Positions 49,502-60,580 of a DNA stretch of 64,000 nucleotides are shown here, piece after piece; within the stretch, counting starts at the first letter, position 1; each line of letters starts with the position of its first letter. This stretch comes from Archilochus colubris (lineage: Eukaryota; Chordata; Aves; Apodiformes; Trochilidae), in contig CM041115.1 of NCBI GenBank assembly GCA_023079485.1, positions 23,676,863-23,740,862 of the forward strand. Direction: 5' to 3'. The notes under the pieces are model-generated. The model ran no database searches, was not told the DNA's origin, and saw only the letters and a program-made list of their open reading frames with translations. Position numbers and translations under genes: made by a program.

Positions 49502-52500
49502 CTAAAAATACAGAGCAGATCAATGCATGCCTACTATGTTAAAAATGTTACAAACATTTTAATAATCATCACAGTTAGAGACTTTTAATAGCAAACTGTA
49601 CAATTTGTGATAGTATAACTAATCAAACAGACCAGTAACACAACAAAGCAAAGTCTTTGTTTTATTAGCAGGTTATTCTACTCATGTAGCATAATAAATA
49701 TTCCCTGGTATTCTACTCACGTGTTGGAAACTGAGGTAAACATGGGTTTCCATCATCTTGTTTGAGCTGGATTCGTACTCTGCCTCTGTACTGAACATCT
49801 CTATTCCACTCTCTAGGATACATCTTATTTTTCTGTCATACAAAAGAAGAAAATTATTACAATTACTGGAATGATTTTCTGCAATATTTGTCAGTCAACT
49901 GATCTATGTCATAGAAGCACGGAATTCTGAACAGGTATCCAAGTGTCATCCACCATTCAGCCACTGCAGTAGCATCCAAAGCTGTGGTGTTCACTTTTTC
50001 AGCATCACTGCTGGGAACAGCTGCCTGTACTGAACAATTCAGCAAGTCACCTGGTCCAGGGAATGCTCTGCTTCCCCATCAGTCTGGACTGCAGTGACAG
50101 AGGTTTTTGTTTCAACTCCACAACTTCTGGACCCCTACAGCTAGTAAGTCATAGGTCACAGTTAAATGCCCACTGCTTTTGCACACTCATTTTTGTTGGA
50201 ATGTTTAAGATTTCTTCTTGGTATTGGCTATTTCACAGTCTGATGTATGCTACTGGGAAAACATTCAACTTCTGAAAAGCTAGGTGATTTTGTATTAGTT
50301 TTTGGATACCAATCTGTGCCAGTTTTAGCTGGAACTTAGTTAATTTTCTTCATACTAGCTAGTACGAGGCTATGTTCTGAATTTATGCTGACAATAACTT
50401 TGATAAGACACTGATATTCTCCTTGTTTCCAAGCACTATTTCTATTAATCCAAGGCCATTCAGTTTCTCATACTGCCCCTGTTCTTCCAGCTGCTTCTCT
50501 ACGGAAGCTGGGAGGATACCTGACCCAAACTGGCCACAGGCATATTCCATACCATAGAACATCATGCTCGGTATATAAACAGGGGGGAAAGGGCCAGGAG
50601 GGGAAATCACTCTTCAGGGATTGCCTGGCCATCGATCAGTGTGTGCTGAGCAATTACACTGTCCAGCACTTGTCTTCCTTGGGTTTTATTTTTTCCTTTG
50701 TTATCTGTCTTTTCATAGTATTAGCAATGTTTCATTTAATAAAATTTTACTTTTTTTTTTTTTTTCTGATTCTCCTCCCCATACTCCCGAGGGCAGGAGT
50801 GAGCAAGAGCTGTGTGGTACTCACTTTCAAGCTGGGATTAAACCGTAACAGCCTCTCTCATAGAGAAGGACCTAAATTCTTCATAGAAAATTCAACAGTA
50901 TTTTAAATTAATTACTTAGTAAATAAATTTCAACAAGTTACCTCTCTAGAAGTCCAGACTCATTCTCAATGGAAAAAAGTTACTAACTTAAACTCTTAAA
51001 CTGTTTAATGAGCAAGCAAACACTGAAGTAAGAAGTTAACATCCCCTGGCTAAAACATTACTTGAAAAGGTTCAAGTATAAGAATGTAATTCCTGTAGGA
51101 CACCCCTCCCAAAAGATAATCCCCTTTCATTAAAAATACGCCTGTTTAAAAGCTTAATTTGCAGAGATGCAGCTTGCAAAATTAGCTTTTACTCTGACAT
51201 ACTGTCAAGCATCCATGGTAGTTTTCTCAGAAGAGTTAATCTTTTTTAATGGCATTGTCTCAAGGGTGTGGGTTATTCCTGCCTTGCATACAGTTTTCCA
51301 ACATTTACTTCATTATTATGGTCTGTTATTACTCATGGCAAACAAATATCTTGGCTGACTACAAAAACTTCTGAATTATAATTTATCCTACCTGTGAGAA
51401 AAGATACACTGAAAGATCAAGAGAGACACGCTCCAAGTTTGTGGGGGGTTTTTGGTGTTGTTCTTTTTACTTGAATTAAATTACCTCTAATAGGACATTG
51501 AATCCAACTGCTGCACATACATCTTGGATTTCCGTAGATGTGGGATTTTCAACAGCCTGTTGAAACAATGTGTTATGGTTAATTATTTTTTAACTATGAA
51601 CTCCCTATATAATAGCTAGCAACTTCCTACTCTATTTACTGCAAAAAGCAGACAGGAAAAGAAGGTAGCTTCAAATAATGACAAATCTACTCTAGAAGTT
51701 ATCTGTGAGTGGCCCTATGGTCTAGAAAACATATAAAAAAAAGAAAGCATTGCTAAGACATCACTAAAACATGAAACAGAGAAGGCAGTTAATTAGGACA
51801 GGGAAGCAGGTAAAAGAATTGCTTAGGCAAAGTAACTGAAATAAGATGTGGTTACAAAAAATTCCAAAAGCCATGAATCAGCAACAGTAAACTTTTAGAA
51901 AGGACTGAAGGAGTAAACTTCCAGGCACAGGGCAGCAGATTCCTCTCTCAGATCTTCTGATTGAAGATCTGCATGCACAAGATTTTATTTTTACCAAATA
52001 TTAGGAAAAAAAACCCAAAACAAAGCAGTGAGAAAGCACGTTGCTTATATTATAAAAACCCAAAAATTATTTCTGGACAGATTGAAAGCAACAGCTTCCA
52101 AGTTTGTGTACCACACTGTCCTAGTCTGGGCCAGGACAGAGCTAATTTTCTTTCTTGTAATTTTGCTTTCAGCTGCATCTCTACTAAATAGCTGTGCTTG
52201 CTGAAATTACCAGCAAGCGTCTCAGTCAGTGTCTGCTTCTAGGACTGATAATGCTCCATGTTTACACTTACTGCTAGAGAATGGTGTGCAGAACCAAGGC
52301 CACTGCTCGGTTCTGAGGAACATCTTGCACTCCAGAAAAAGAAAGGAAGCAAAGGGGTCACACCTGCAACCCTCCTTTAGGGAGGAGTGAAGCATCCAGG
52401 TGACCAGAACTGACCATACAGAGTGCTCCATCCCACACACGTCATACTGGGTATAAATATGAGGGATCAGGAAGGTTCAGATCTTCTTTGCCCATGGCCG

Positions 52501-54885
52501 GCATCCTGGGAAGATCCCATCCATTCATCTGCCTTTGATACCAACCCACGGACTCCTGAATCCCCGTGTTCCTGCCTCCACCTTATGACTGCTGCTGGCT
52601 CCAGGAGCCCAGACTGGGACTATCCCAGGGCTGCCTTGCAACCTCAGTGGTGATGTGAGTACTACTGTGGGGATGGGAGGAGGAATGTGGTATTGCTTCT
52701 GTGTTTATAATTTTTCCTTTTTCATCAGCACAGTTTCATTAAATCCGTATAATTTAGTTTTCAAGCCGCAAGTCTCTCCCTTATTCTCTCTGCTTTCTCT
52801 ATCAAGGAGGGGGATAATAGAGAGCATCTGTCATTTGTTTAATTCCCAGCCCAGCATTAAATACTGACACATGTGCATTGGAAGTTCTATCTCTGATAGC
52901 AGCAAAGAGGACAGGACACGGAATAAAGGCTCACATTGTCAGTCACCAAAATACAATCCTTGCCTATTTATTTTTTCCTGCATTGCTTTCAAATCTGGCA
53001 AAACACTTATGTAAGATGCTGAATGCATTCAGTTCTGAATGCATCCTCACCAGTTCTCCTGCTTGCTGAAGATGCTGTTCACATGGAAGCAGACACTTAA
53101 GCTTAGTGCTCCTCTAACAAATTCATATGCTCACTCTAGATTATTTTCTAGTACATTTTAATTTCCAGTTATTCAGCTACTTGCCATGAGGGGTAGAAAG
53201 ATCAGCGGCTGTGAGATTTGTTTTTGAACTCTCTACACATTACTGCATAACAAAACAAAACACATTTCCCTGCCACCCATAAAATTACTTTGTCTATAGG
53301 TATCCTTCTTCCTTCTGCTATTGTCTTCTTGTTATTCAAATATGCTGGATAAATGCAGATGAATCTAAAAACAGAAAATAGTGAGTTTAAGTTGGCAGTA
53401 TCAACTTCACTGTTTCTCCAATATTTTCCTGGCAAATCAACAAACAAATCTTAGAACAACAAAGCTTAGAACAACCACTTATTTTTCCTAGATTAGTAAC
53501 ATGGTGCAAAACTCCATTTTCAGTTGTCCAGGACACTAAATGATCATTTGGCTGAAATATCTCATGCATGACACCATTCTGGGGGACACCGTGTGTACAA
53601 AGGATGATGCTATATATCTTGAGAAAAGTAGATGGCTAGAATGTTTTGAGCCATTTCTTAATCCCCCAAGAAGAAAAATATACATTTTCCTGAAACAACT
53701 TACAGCTTTCCTAAAAGCTTGTAGTGCACTAATTGCTGACTAAGTTCTTGACAGAATCAAGAATCCAAGAATCTTTCGGCTACAGATTTGCTATTTTTGT
53801 TTCTATTCAAACACAGAACCACCCTGATTTGTGAAATTATGAAGCCTTTGAAAAGCTGTTCTTAGAAACTTAAGATTTTTCAGTTTATTTAAATCTGTCA
53901 AGCACAAACAAGGTACAAGTATCCAAGAACCTCAATTAGAAAAAAAAACCAAACCAAACCAAACCAAACAACTACTTGTGGCCTACAAGAGAAGCTGAAG
54001 AATACCTATATTTGAATGAGTAGCTACGACTGCGTAAGACAGGGATGCAAAAAGTGAGCAAATCATCCGGAGCAGACTAATGCTCAGTCCAGCTGGTGAC
54101 TGACATGGGTCTCTGATTCTTACCACCCCCCAGGAAACATTTCTTGCTCTAAAACCAGCCTCAGTCATCTCAATCCTTACTACTCCTCCCCTCCTAAATA
54201 ATCTGATGCTTTCCCCTATCAGCCACAGACTGCTTTGCGAGGCAACTAACGCTCCCGCGCAGTGCCAGAGTTCTGGACAGGGAATTTTCACCCGTTACCG
54301 GCGTTCACAGCCATCAACATACTTCAAGGACCACCACCATCTCGCCTCCTCTGAGCTTTACCTGACACGATACGTTAAAAGAATCAAAGAGAGCGCAGCT
54401 TCAAGCAGCCCAGCCTCGGGAAGTGCCAAATCCCCGCCTCCCACCTCAACGCACGCACTGGGATAACCTTCCCGTGTAATCCGGGCCCACGCAAACGCTC
54501 GCTGCCTGCACCCACGGAGGCTGCGTGCTGCCTGCAGCCCTGACTGACCGCTTCCTCTGGGCACCCCCAGAGCCACCGGCACACCACTGCTGGGCAGAAA
54601 GTCAACGTCCCAGCTACCTTAAACCCTCCGTGCGACCACGTTATATGGCGTGTTACTTGCAAAAGTTATTACTGTCGCAGGCCCGGCCCGCCCTTCCGCC
54701 GTCCCGAACCGGCACGTCCCTTCACCACCCGGCCCCGGGAGCTACGACAGCCGCCCCCTCACTGCCGGCCGCGCCGCATTCCAGTGAAGGGTGCCGGCAG
54801 CCTCCGAGGCCTCAGCCCTCGGGGGGCACAGCCTATGTTACCTCTCCTTGTCGGCCGGCGACGCGGCAGTGGTGGCAGCCGCCAT
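49368..54885 (-). CDS. SRP19: SRP19, signal recognition particle 19-kDa protein (5 exons, 145 aa)
   Basis: SRP19 binds helices 6 and 8 of SRP RNA and primes SRP54 loading, so that the particle can target nascent chains to the ER. Exons (minus strand): 54885-54842, 53364-53289, 51556-51485, 49832-49721, 49501-49368. They total 438 nt and give 145 aa; the human protein is 144. The variable Ala-rich N-terminus (1-14) is followed by the strongly conserved RFICIYPAYLNNKKTIAEGR starting at residue 15. REWNRD follows in the RNA-binding fold, and the C-terminus is lysine-rich (KKGKGKKKK). All introns are GT-AG. The ATG has A at -3 and G at +4. The open frame continues upstream in the CpG island, but that part shows no homology. 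Two ERV LTRs sit antisense in its introns without touching exons. Confidence 0.97.
49721..49832 (-). CDS. SRP19: SRP19 exon 4
   Basis: It encodes KNKMYPREWNRDVQYRGRVR and then IQLKQDDGNPCLPQFPT, the second half of the RNA-binding fold. The acceptor is TGACAG and the donor GTGAGT. Confidence 0.97.
50315..50850 (+). mobile_element. Solo ERV LTR (ERVL-like avian type)
   Basis: It begins TGTGCCAGTTTTAGCTGG and ends AAACCGTAACA. Inside are TTTTCTTCATA and GACCCAAACTGGCCACAGG, a TATA box (TATATAA at 50572) and an AATAAA at 50738 followed by a T run, the normal U3-R-U5 arrangement. I recognise this layout from common bird LTRs. No internal region and no clear target-site duplication are visible. 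It lies in SRP19 intron 3, antisense to the gene. Confidence 0.82.
51485..51556 (-). CDS. SRP19: SRP19 exon 3
   Basis: It encodes AVENPTSTEIQDVCAAVGFN and VLLE, phase 0 at both ends. The acceptor is CAACAG and the donor GTAATT. Confidence 0.97.
52117..52869 (+). mobile_element. Solo ERV LTR, plus orientation (copy 2 of the shared family)
   Basis: It begins TGTCCTAGTCTGGGCCAGGA and ends ATACTGACA. It matches the reverse complement of the copy at 24907-25718 throughout: TGTCTGCTTCTAGGACT, GGTCACACCTG, GTATAAAT...GAGGGATCA, TTCATTAAA and CCCTTATTCTCTCT. A TATA box is at 52452. It is shorter than copy 1 by about 60 bp of small deletions. It lies in SRP19 intron 2, antisense to the gene. No clear target-site duplication was found. 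Confidence 0.88.
53289..53364 (-). CDS. SRP19: SRP19 exon 2
   Basis: It encodes FICIYPAYLNNKKTIAEGRR and IPIDK, the most conserved segment of SRP19. The Arg codon is split AG|A with exon 1. The donor is GTAATT. Confidence 0.98.
53941..53972. repeat. (AAACC)n pentanucleotide run
   Basis: An A tract followed by four or so AAACC units, in SRP19 intron 1. Confidence 0.85.
54842..54885 (-). CDS. SRP19: SRP19 exon 1 (coding part)
   Basis: It encodes MAAATTAASPADKE plus two bases of Arg. SPAD also occurs at this point in the human protein. The donor is GAGAG|GTAAC. Confidence 0.92.
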
Positions 54886-54972
54886 ACTGACTGCAGCCAC
54901 GGAGAACCTACCACCCCCCCCCACACCTTTCCCGTACACGGGAAGTCCCGCCCCCTCGTCCCCTGGAATCCC

Positions 54973-54977
54973 ATTGG
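54973..54977 (-). promoter_or_regulatory. SRP19: CCAAT box of SRP19
   Basis: GGCCAATGGG in gene sense, about 90 bp before the ATG, a typical NF-Y position. Confidence 0.6.
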
Positions 54978-55499
54978 CCGGCGGGGCTGTCTGTAAAGGG
55001 CGCCGCCCTGTAGGGAGAGGCGACGTGTGGGACGAGGGGCGGCGGATGGTGCTCATGGCGCGAACGCCGTCGAGGCATCGGGAGCCAGAGAGGCAGCCGG
55101 GAGTGGGGCTGGGACGGGAAAGGAGTGGGGCGGTGGCCGGGACTCTAAGGGCCGCCAACTCTTCGTTCGATATTGGAAACGTTATGCGAGAATGATCCAG
55201 TACTGAGCAGTGAGCGTACGGCGCGCTGCTAGGGGCACAGGCCGCACCTCCTGACTGGGCGAGCACGGTGGCGGGCGGCTGCTGTGTCTCATAAATCACC
55301 AATGGCCAGCGAATCAGGCTGTGTGCTGGCGGGTGCTGATCCTGGCGGTGCTGTGGGTAGTATTTGGAGAGAAAACAGTAGGAGGCCTGGCAGCTCCATC
55401 CAGCTGTGCCCGCCGCGTGTGTGAACCATGTCGTCTTGCTGGCTGCGGCACAGAGCATCAGCGATACCCTCTCTGACAGGTCACAAGCACTAATGAAAG

Positions 55500-56470
55500 G
55501 TGAGGCTGGTAGTTAGTGTCAACAAGCACAGCTGGAGGTTAGTAACAAGCTGTATACCCCCGGTGTAAATGCGGGGTCCAGTGCTGTTCAGCATTAAGTA
55601 TATGGATGATAGGGCAGAGCATATACTCTCAGTATGTTTGCTGATGACACCAAACTCTGAGGAGGAGCGGATAACACCAGACAGTCGTGCTGCCATCCAG
55701 AAAGACCATGACAGGCAGCATAAATGAGCCAAAAGGAACCTACGAAGTACGGCAAAGTCCTGCATCTGGGGAGGAGCAACCCGGATCAGGCTAGGCATCA
55801 CTCAGCTGGAAAGTAGCTTGTCAGAATAGCCTCTGGAGGTCTTCGTAGACACCAAGTTTAGCCAGCAATACGCTCTCCTGACAAAGAAGGCAAATGCTGT
55901 CCTGGGCTGCATTAGGAGGAATGTTGCTAGCAAGTCAGGGAAGGTGATTTTTTTCTCTGCTCAGCACTGGTGAGGCCACACCTTCAAGTGTTGAGTCCAG
56001 TGCTCCTTGGTACAAGAGGGACACGGTCATGCTGGATAGAGTACCACAGAGGGCCACTAAAATGATGATTATACTGGAGCAACTTTCCTAGGAGGAGAGA
56101 CTGAGAAAGCTGGGACTGTTCAGTCTGAAGAAGAGAAGGTTCAGAGGAATTTCATTACTGTATATAATACTGTATAGTATCTGTAGAGAGGATGCAAAGA
56201 AAGAGCCAGGCTCTTTTCAGTGGTGCCCACTGGGAGCAAGCTGAAACATGGGAGATTCTCTCTGAACTTCAGGAAACGCTTTTCCAATGTGAAGGTGACT
56301 GAGCACTGGCACAGGCTTCCCAGAGAGGTGGTGGAGTCTTCTGTTCTTCATGGCTTCAGAAGCCATCTGGATGTGGTCCTGGGCACCCGGCTGTAGGTGA
56401 CTCTGCTTGAACAGGTTGGACCAGATGACTTCCAGAGGTCTCTTCCAATCTCGACTGCTTGGTCACTGAA
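55500..56470 (+). mobile_element. CR1 LINE, 5'-truncated
   Basis: Sense CR1 sequence with the GGGTCCAGTGCTGTTCAGCAT start of the RT 3' part, TTTGCTGATGACACCAAACTC (the catalytic-Asp region in intact elements), AGTCCTGCATCTGGGGAGGA, GGTGAGGCCACACCTTC, GAGGAGAGACTGAG and GTTGGACCAGATGACTTCC. The frame is broken by stops and indels. It sits just upstream of the SRP19 CpG island. Confidence 0.92.
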
Positions 56471-58738
56471 ATTCACAGGGCACCTTTTGTGCTGTGCCAC
56501 ACTCTGCAGTTAAACTTCATGCAGCAGCTATGTGCCAGGACAAGGAACTTAAGGTCTTATTTATTCAATATTTATCCATGTTCTTGATTTTTATTTTTTT
56601 TTTCTTCTCCACCAAAGCATTCATCTCCTTGTCATGGAATACTGAAGGGGAGAGTGCTGAGAGCCACTGCAACACAGTGCTTTTCCCAACGAAGAGCTGC
56701 ATATGCAGCGCATTATAACTTGGAATAGTTAAGATGAATGCTTGGACTTTTTTTTTTTTTTCCTTTACAACAGTGTTGCCATCTCATTAACTGTACAAGT
56801 GCTTTTCTTATAAATCTCCATTGTGTACACACATTCATGTGTCTATTAAATGACTCTCCTCTGAGAACCCCACCAACCTAAAAAGCGTTAGAGCTGCCAT
56901 TCCCTTGACAGTCCCTGTCCTGTTGTCCAGCAGTGCTTCAGTCTGCTTATCAGCCAGAGTGGCTGAAGCTTGAAGTGTTACCAGTTGTCACCAGCATTCA
57001 GCAAGGCAGATTTAGGCTGTCAGAAAGGGAGGGAGGCGGGCAGGTCAGCAGCCTTTGCAGCCTTGGCCTACCGGTATTTAACCTTCACTCCCCCTGCGTG
57101 GCAGTGGGACCCCACAGTGCTGGAGTTGTGCTTCCCAAGTACCAGGCTGTGACCCCCATCCCTGTGACTGGAGATAAGAATGTCTTGAAGCTAACAAAGA
57201 CTTCAAGAACAATTCACACAATTTAGTCCTCCGTGACTACATACACTATAAAAGGTGAGCAGAATAGATTTCACTATGTTTGTTGAGGTCTCTGTGTGGG
57301 CAGACCGTATGCAGAGCACACTTAATCATCGGACCATATGAATAGCCCTTTCCTCCTGAGATGCACAGATTTGAACCCAGTGAAAGGCTACATACATAAA
57401 TCTCCCTCTGAAGGACAGTGATCCAGCACAGTTTAAATTTAAGAACAATCTAATGCTTTTAGGATAAATGCAAAGGAATATTTATTTGGTATTATCACAG
57501 CTTCATATACAAATTAATAAAAATAGGCTAACACTTAAGCAACAGATATTAAAATTTGCTTCTTCACACTGATTTTCCCCATTAGATTTTATTTTCTGTT
57601 CCGTTTTTATTTTCTCAGATGCTTTGTAACTTCTGGCACTTCATGGGCTACCATTGGATATCCCCTTGAGAAACACTGCTCTGACACGTTAAAGGCATTG
57701 AACGCAGCTGCAGCTTGTGAGCAGCACAGTGCCACTGTTGCATATTAAGATTGCTCTAAATCCATCCACTTAATCCAGGACACTGAGAAAGATTTTGTGT
57801 ATTTTTTTAAAGCTTGTATAATCTGACAATTGCATGGTTTTTTTGTTTTTTTTTTTTGCTTCAGATTGATGCAGCTTTTTAATACCAGTGTATTAGACAA
57901 TGGGTTTGCTTCTAAAACAATATTCTGTAACAGAATAAAAGATACATAGCCTGTATCAGTATTTGTGGCAATGACAAAAACAAATTCTGCATCCTTTTCA
58001 GGTGGAAAAATAATTTTTAAATAGCTGGAAATGGAGGCTGTGGAGTTACAGGTTGGTTCATATGGCATACGTGACTGACCACAGCAAGGGGAAATGGGGA
58101 AATCTGCAGAAGCTGTTATTACATTCCAATCTAGTTGATCGGTGCTCTAGACCTCACGGTATCTTGAAACTAGCATACATAAAATGAAGCACTGCATACA
58201 GAGATAGCAATTTAACACACATAATCACTGTAAGATGACTTAATTGAGTACTAGGCATACAGTCAATGCATTTGTACTAGTGCCACAAGAAATAATTCTG
58301 TGTGTTTCTCGCCTGAGGATTTCAGAGATAGCAGTAAGTCACAAAGCACACTGTGTCAGGCACATATTTGCTTCCCAAACATCAGCTGTCCCTGAGCTCA
58401 GGGGTTGAATGATGAAGCAACCAAAATCTGGTACCCTCTGAACACTTCACAGCAGTGTGAAGGTGTCATTGTTGGTGAGGACAAGTGCAGCAAAATTTTA
58501 AGATTACAAAGAACACATTTAGTTCCTGGCAAGGATACTGCTCTCTGAAAGCTGTGTATAACTTGGTGAAGTTACTCTGTTTGCTGTAATTGCTGTGTAA
58601 GGGGAAGTGGCAAGAAATGGGCACTGCACTACAAGCACATCTAGCAGAGAACTCTTTCAGTGCATACACTATCAGCAGCAAGTCAAGTGCCAGGCTGTTT
58701 TTACTGTTAGAGGTGTCTGGGGATGAAAAATAGTAACC

Positions 58739-58760
58739 CACAAACCAAACCAAACCAAAT
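58739..58760. repeat. (CAAAC)n pentanucleotide run
   Basis: Three to four CAAAC/CCAAA units, the same simple-sequence type as at 53941. Confidence 0.75.
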
Positions 58761-59811
58761 CCCAAATAATGCAGCAACCAGAGCCCTGCATAAGTGTGAA
58801 ACAGATCTGTTTGTGATACAGGACCGTACATGTCACCTGGGATAAATGCATATGCATTAATTAGAAGTGGGAGCCCAGGAAAATGTAGATGGTTTGAGGC
58901 AACACAGTTCAGTGTCTTACTGGAAGTACCGTGTGTAGATGGCAACTTACTCAGACCTAGCTTACATGTTCAGCTTTCTGTAACCTATTGCACTGCATAG
59001 TCTAAACATTCTAGAAATGCCTATATAATAATTGGACTAGTGGAGTAATTCAGGAGCTTTATTTTCAGCTAGATTGCTGGAACAGCTCCATACAAACAAA
59101 ACAGAAGAAAGGGGATGTAGTGTGAAATCTTGGTTGGTTCAAAAGAAGTTGAAGGAAAGGGGACAAGCTGAGAAGGATTTTCTCCAAAATCCTTATATAA
59201 TCAGGGACTCAAAATAAACTTTAAAATAAAATACAGGGGCTGGGGAAAAAAAAAAAGCAATTTTAAAAAATAGTAACAAACTTAATGAAATATGGCTCTT
59301 AAGGTGGATGTAGTAAGACAGGTGTGAACTAGATATATGTGTGAACTAGGTGTGAAGAGTATAGAAAAGAGAAAATAATGCTGTCCTTCCCTTAGTTTAA
59401 TAAAACTGGATTTTACCCAACATTCTTGGTATATGCCACTTTTAAAAGACTGTATCCACAGTCATTCATTAGTTTTCCCAAGCGAATCTGTCATTTGATA
59501 TCCATAGACTACCTTAGTTCTTCTAACAATCCAAAATCCTGTTTTCTACACAAGTGTTTTTTTGGACAGGCACTCCCTCAGCCTGTCCTACAGCTACACA
59601 ACTTTCTGCAGAACTATCATGTTTGCTCATCTCAGTGGTGGAGGCCTATGGAAATGGTGACAGTGTATACACTCCCATCTTGCAGATGAACATCCTTTGT
59701 AAGGCATGTGGGATTTTCTTAAAGCCACCTTAGGCTTGTTTCAAACTGTGGAAGTGCTGCGCCACAAGAGCAGCTGACAGTGTCTTGGGAAGAGTCATCC
59801 TGATCTGTATG

Positions 59812-59925
59812 CTGTTCAGAGCTAAAAGTCTTTAGGATTATGTCACCTAGACCCAAGCCCTGACTTAAATGAATTAATTTAGAAAGTACAGCAGGCAATA
59901 TATACAGTATTTTACTGAGATACAG
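59812..59925 (+). repeat. Diverged local duplication, copy A
   Basis: It shares CTAAAAGTCTTT, GGATTATGTCA, TAGACCCAAGCCCTGA and TACAGCA with copy B 650 bp away, in the same order and orientation, with substitutions and small indels. Confidence 0.8.
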
Positions 59926-60464
59926 GAGACTGTCAAGCTGAATGCCAAGATTCCATTGAAATCCCCACTTAGCTGGCAACAGAAGAACTAAGTGGAAATA
60001 AGAAAAATAGGGATTTTTACCTATCTTTCATACTTTCAAATTTGGGGACTGTTTCTTTTAAGTTTAGACCTCAGTTTTACACCCAGTCACTGGCCTTCTG
60101 CTTTGGCTCTGTAGAACAGCTGACAGCTGTGTAAAGTCACATCTACGTAAAGCCAGCTTGTAAGGTCAAAAGGGACCATCAATCATCTGTGTGACACGAG
60201 TACAGTATTTGTATGGAATTCATAGGTTTCACTAAGGATAGGGGATTTTTATTTGTAAGAATTCTGAATTACTTAAAACACTTTAAAAGTGTCAAATAAT
60301 CCCTCATTGTTGTTCAGCTGTAAGAAAAAAAAATGCTCTCTTTCACCACACAATGGAATAATAATTTTAAAGGATTAAAAAAATTGGAGTTTTCTCCCCA
60401 TTCATATTATGGCTTGATTTTTACATCTATCTTCCTGCTTTTTCACAGCTACTTCCACTCCTAA

Positions 60465-60580
60465 CTGTTCAGCACTAAAAGTCTTTTGGATTATGTCATG
60501 TAGACCCAAGCCCTGATTTAACAAAATTATTTTAGAAGTACAGCACACAATATGTGCAGTATTTCACAGACTTACAAGGG
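60465..60580 (+). repeat. Diverged local duplication, copy B
   Basis: Same-orientation relative of 59812-59925. Similarity starts around CTGTTCAG and fades after the CAGTATTT(T/C)AC segment. I cannot tell a segmental duplication from two copies of an old, unnamed repeat. Confidence 0.8.

Larger units (their letters stand above)
54360..55200. promoter_or_regulatory. SRP19: SRP19 CpG island and promoter
   Basis: A CpG-rich block around SRP19 exon 1. An inverted CCAAT box (ATTGG on the plus strand at 54973-54977, so CCAAT in gene sense) lies about 90 bp upstream of the ATG, next to GC-rich Sp1-like sequence. No TATA box was seen. Confidence 0.8.

Noticed and set aside
54838..55458. 206-codon frame as the real SRP19 N-terminus
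   Set aside because: Homologues start at the short Ala-rich N-terminus, the ATG at 54885 has a good context, and the promoter-type CCAAT box would lie inside the extension.
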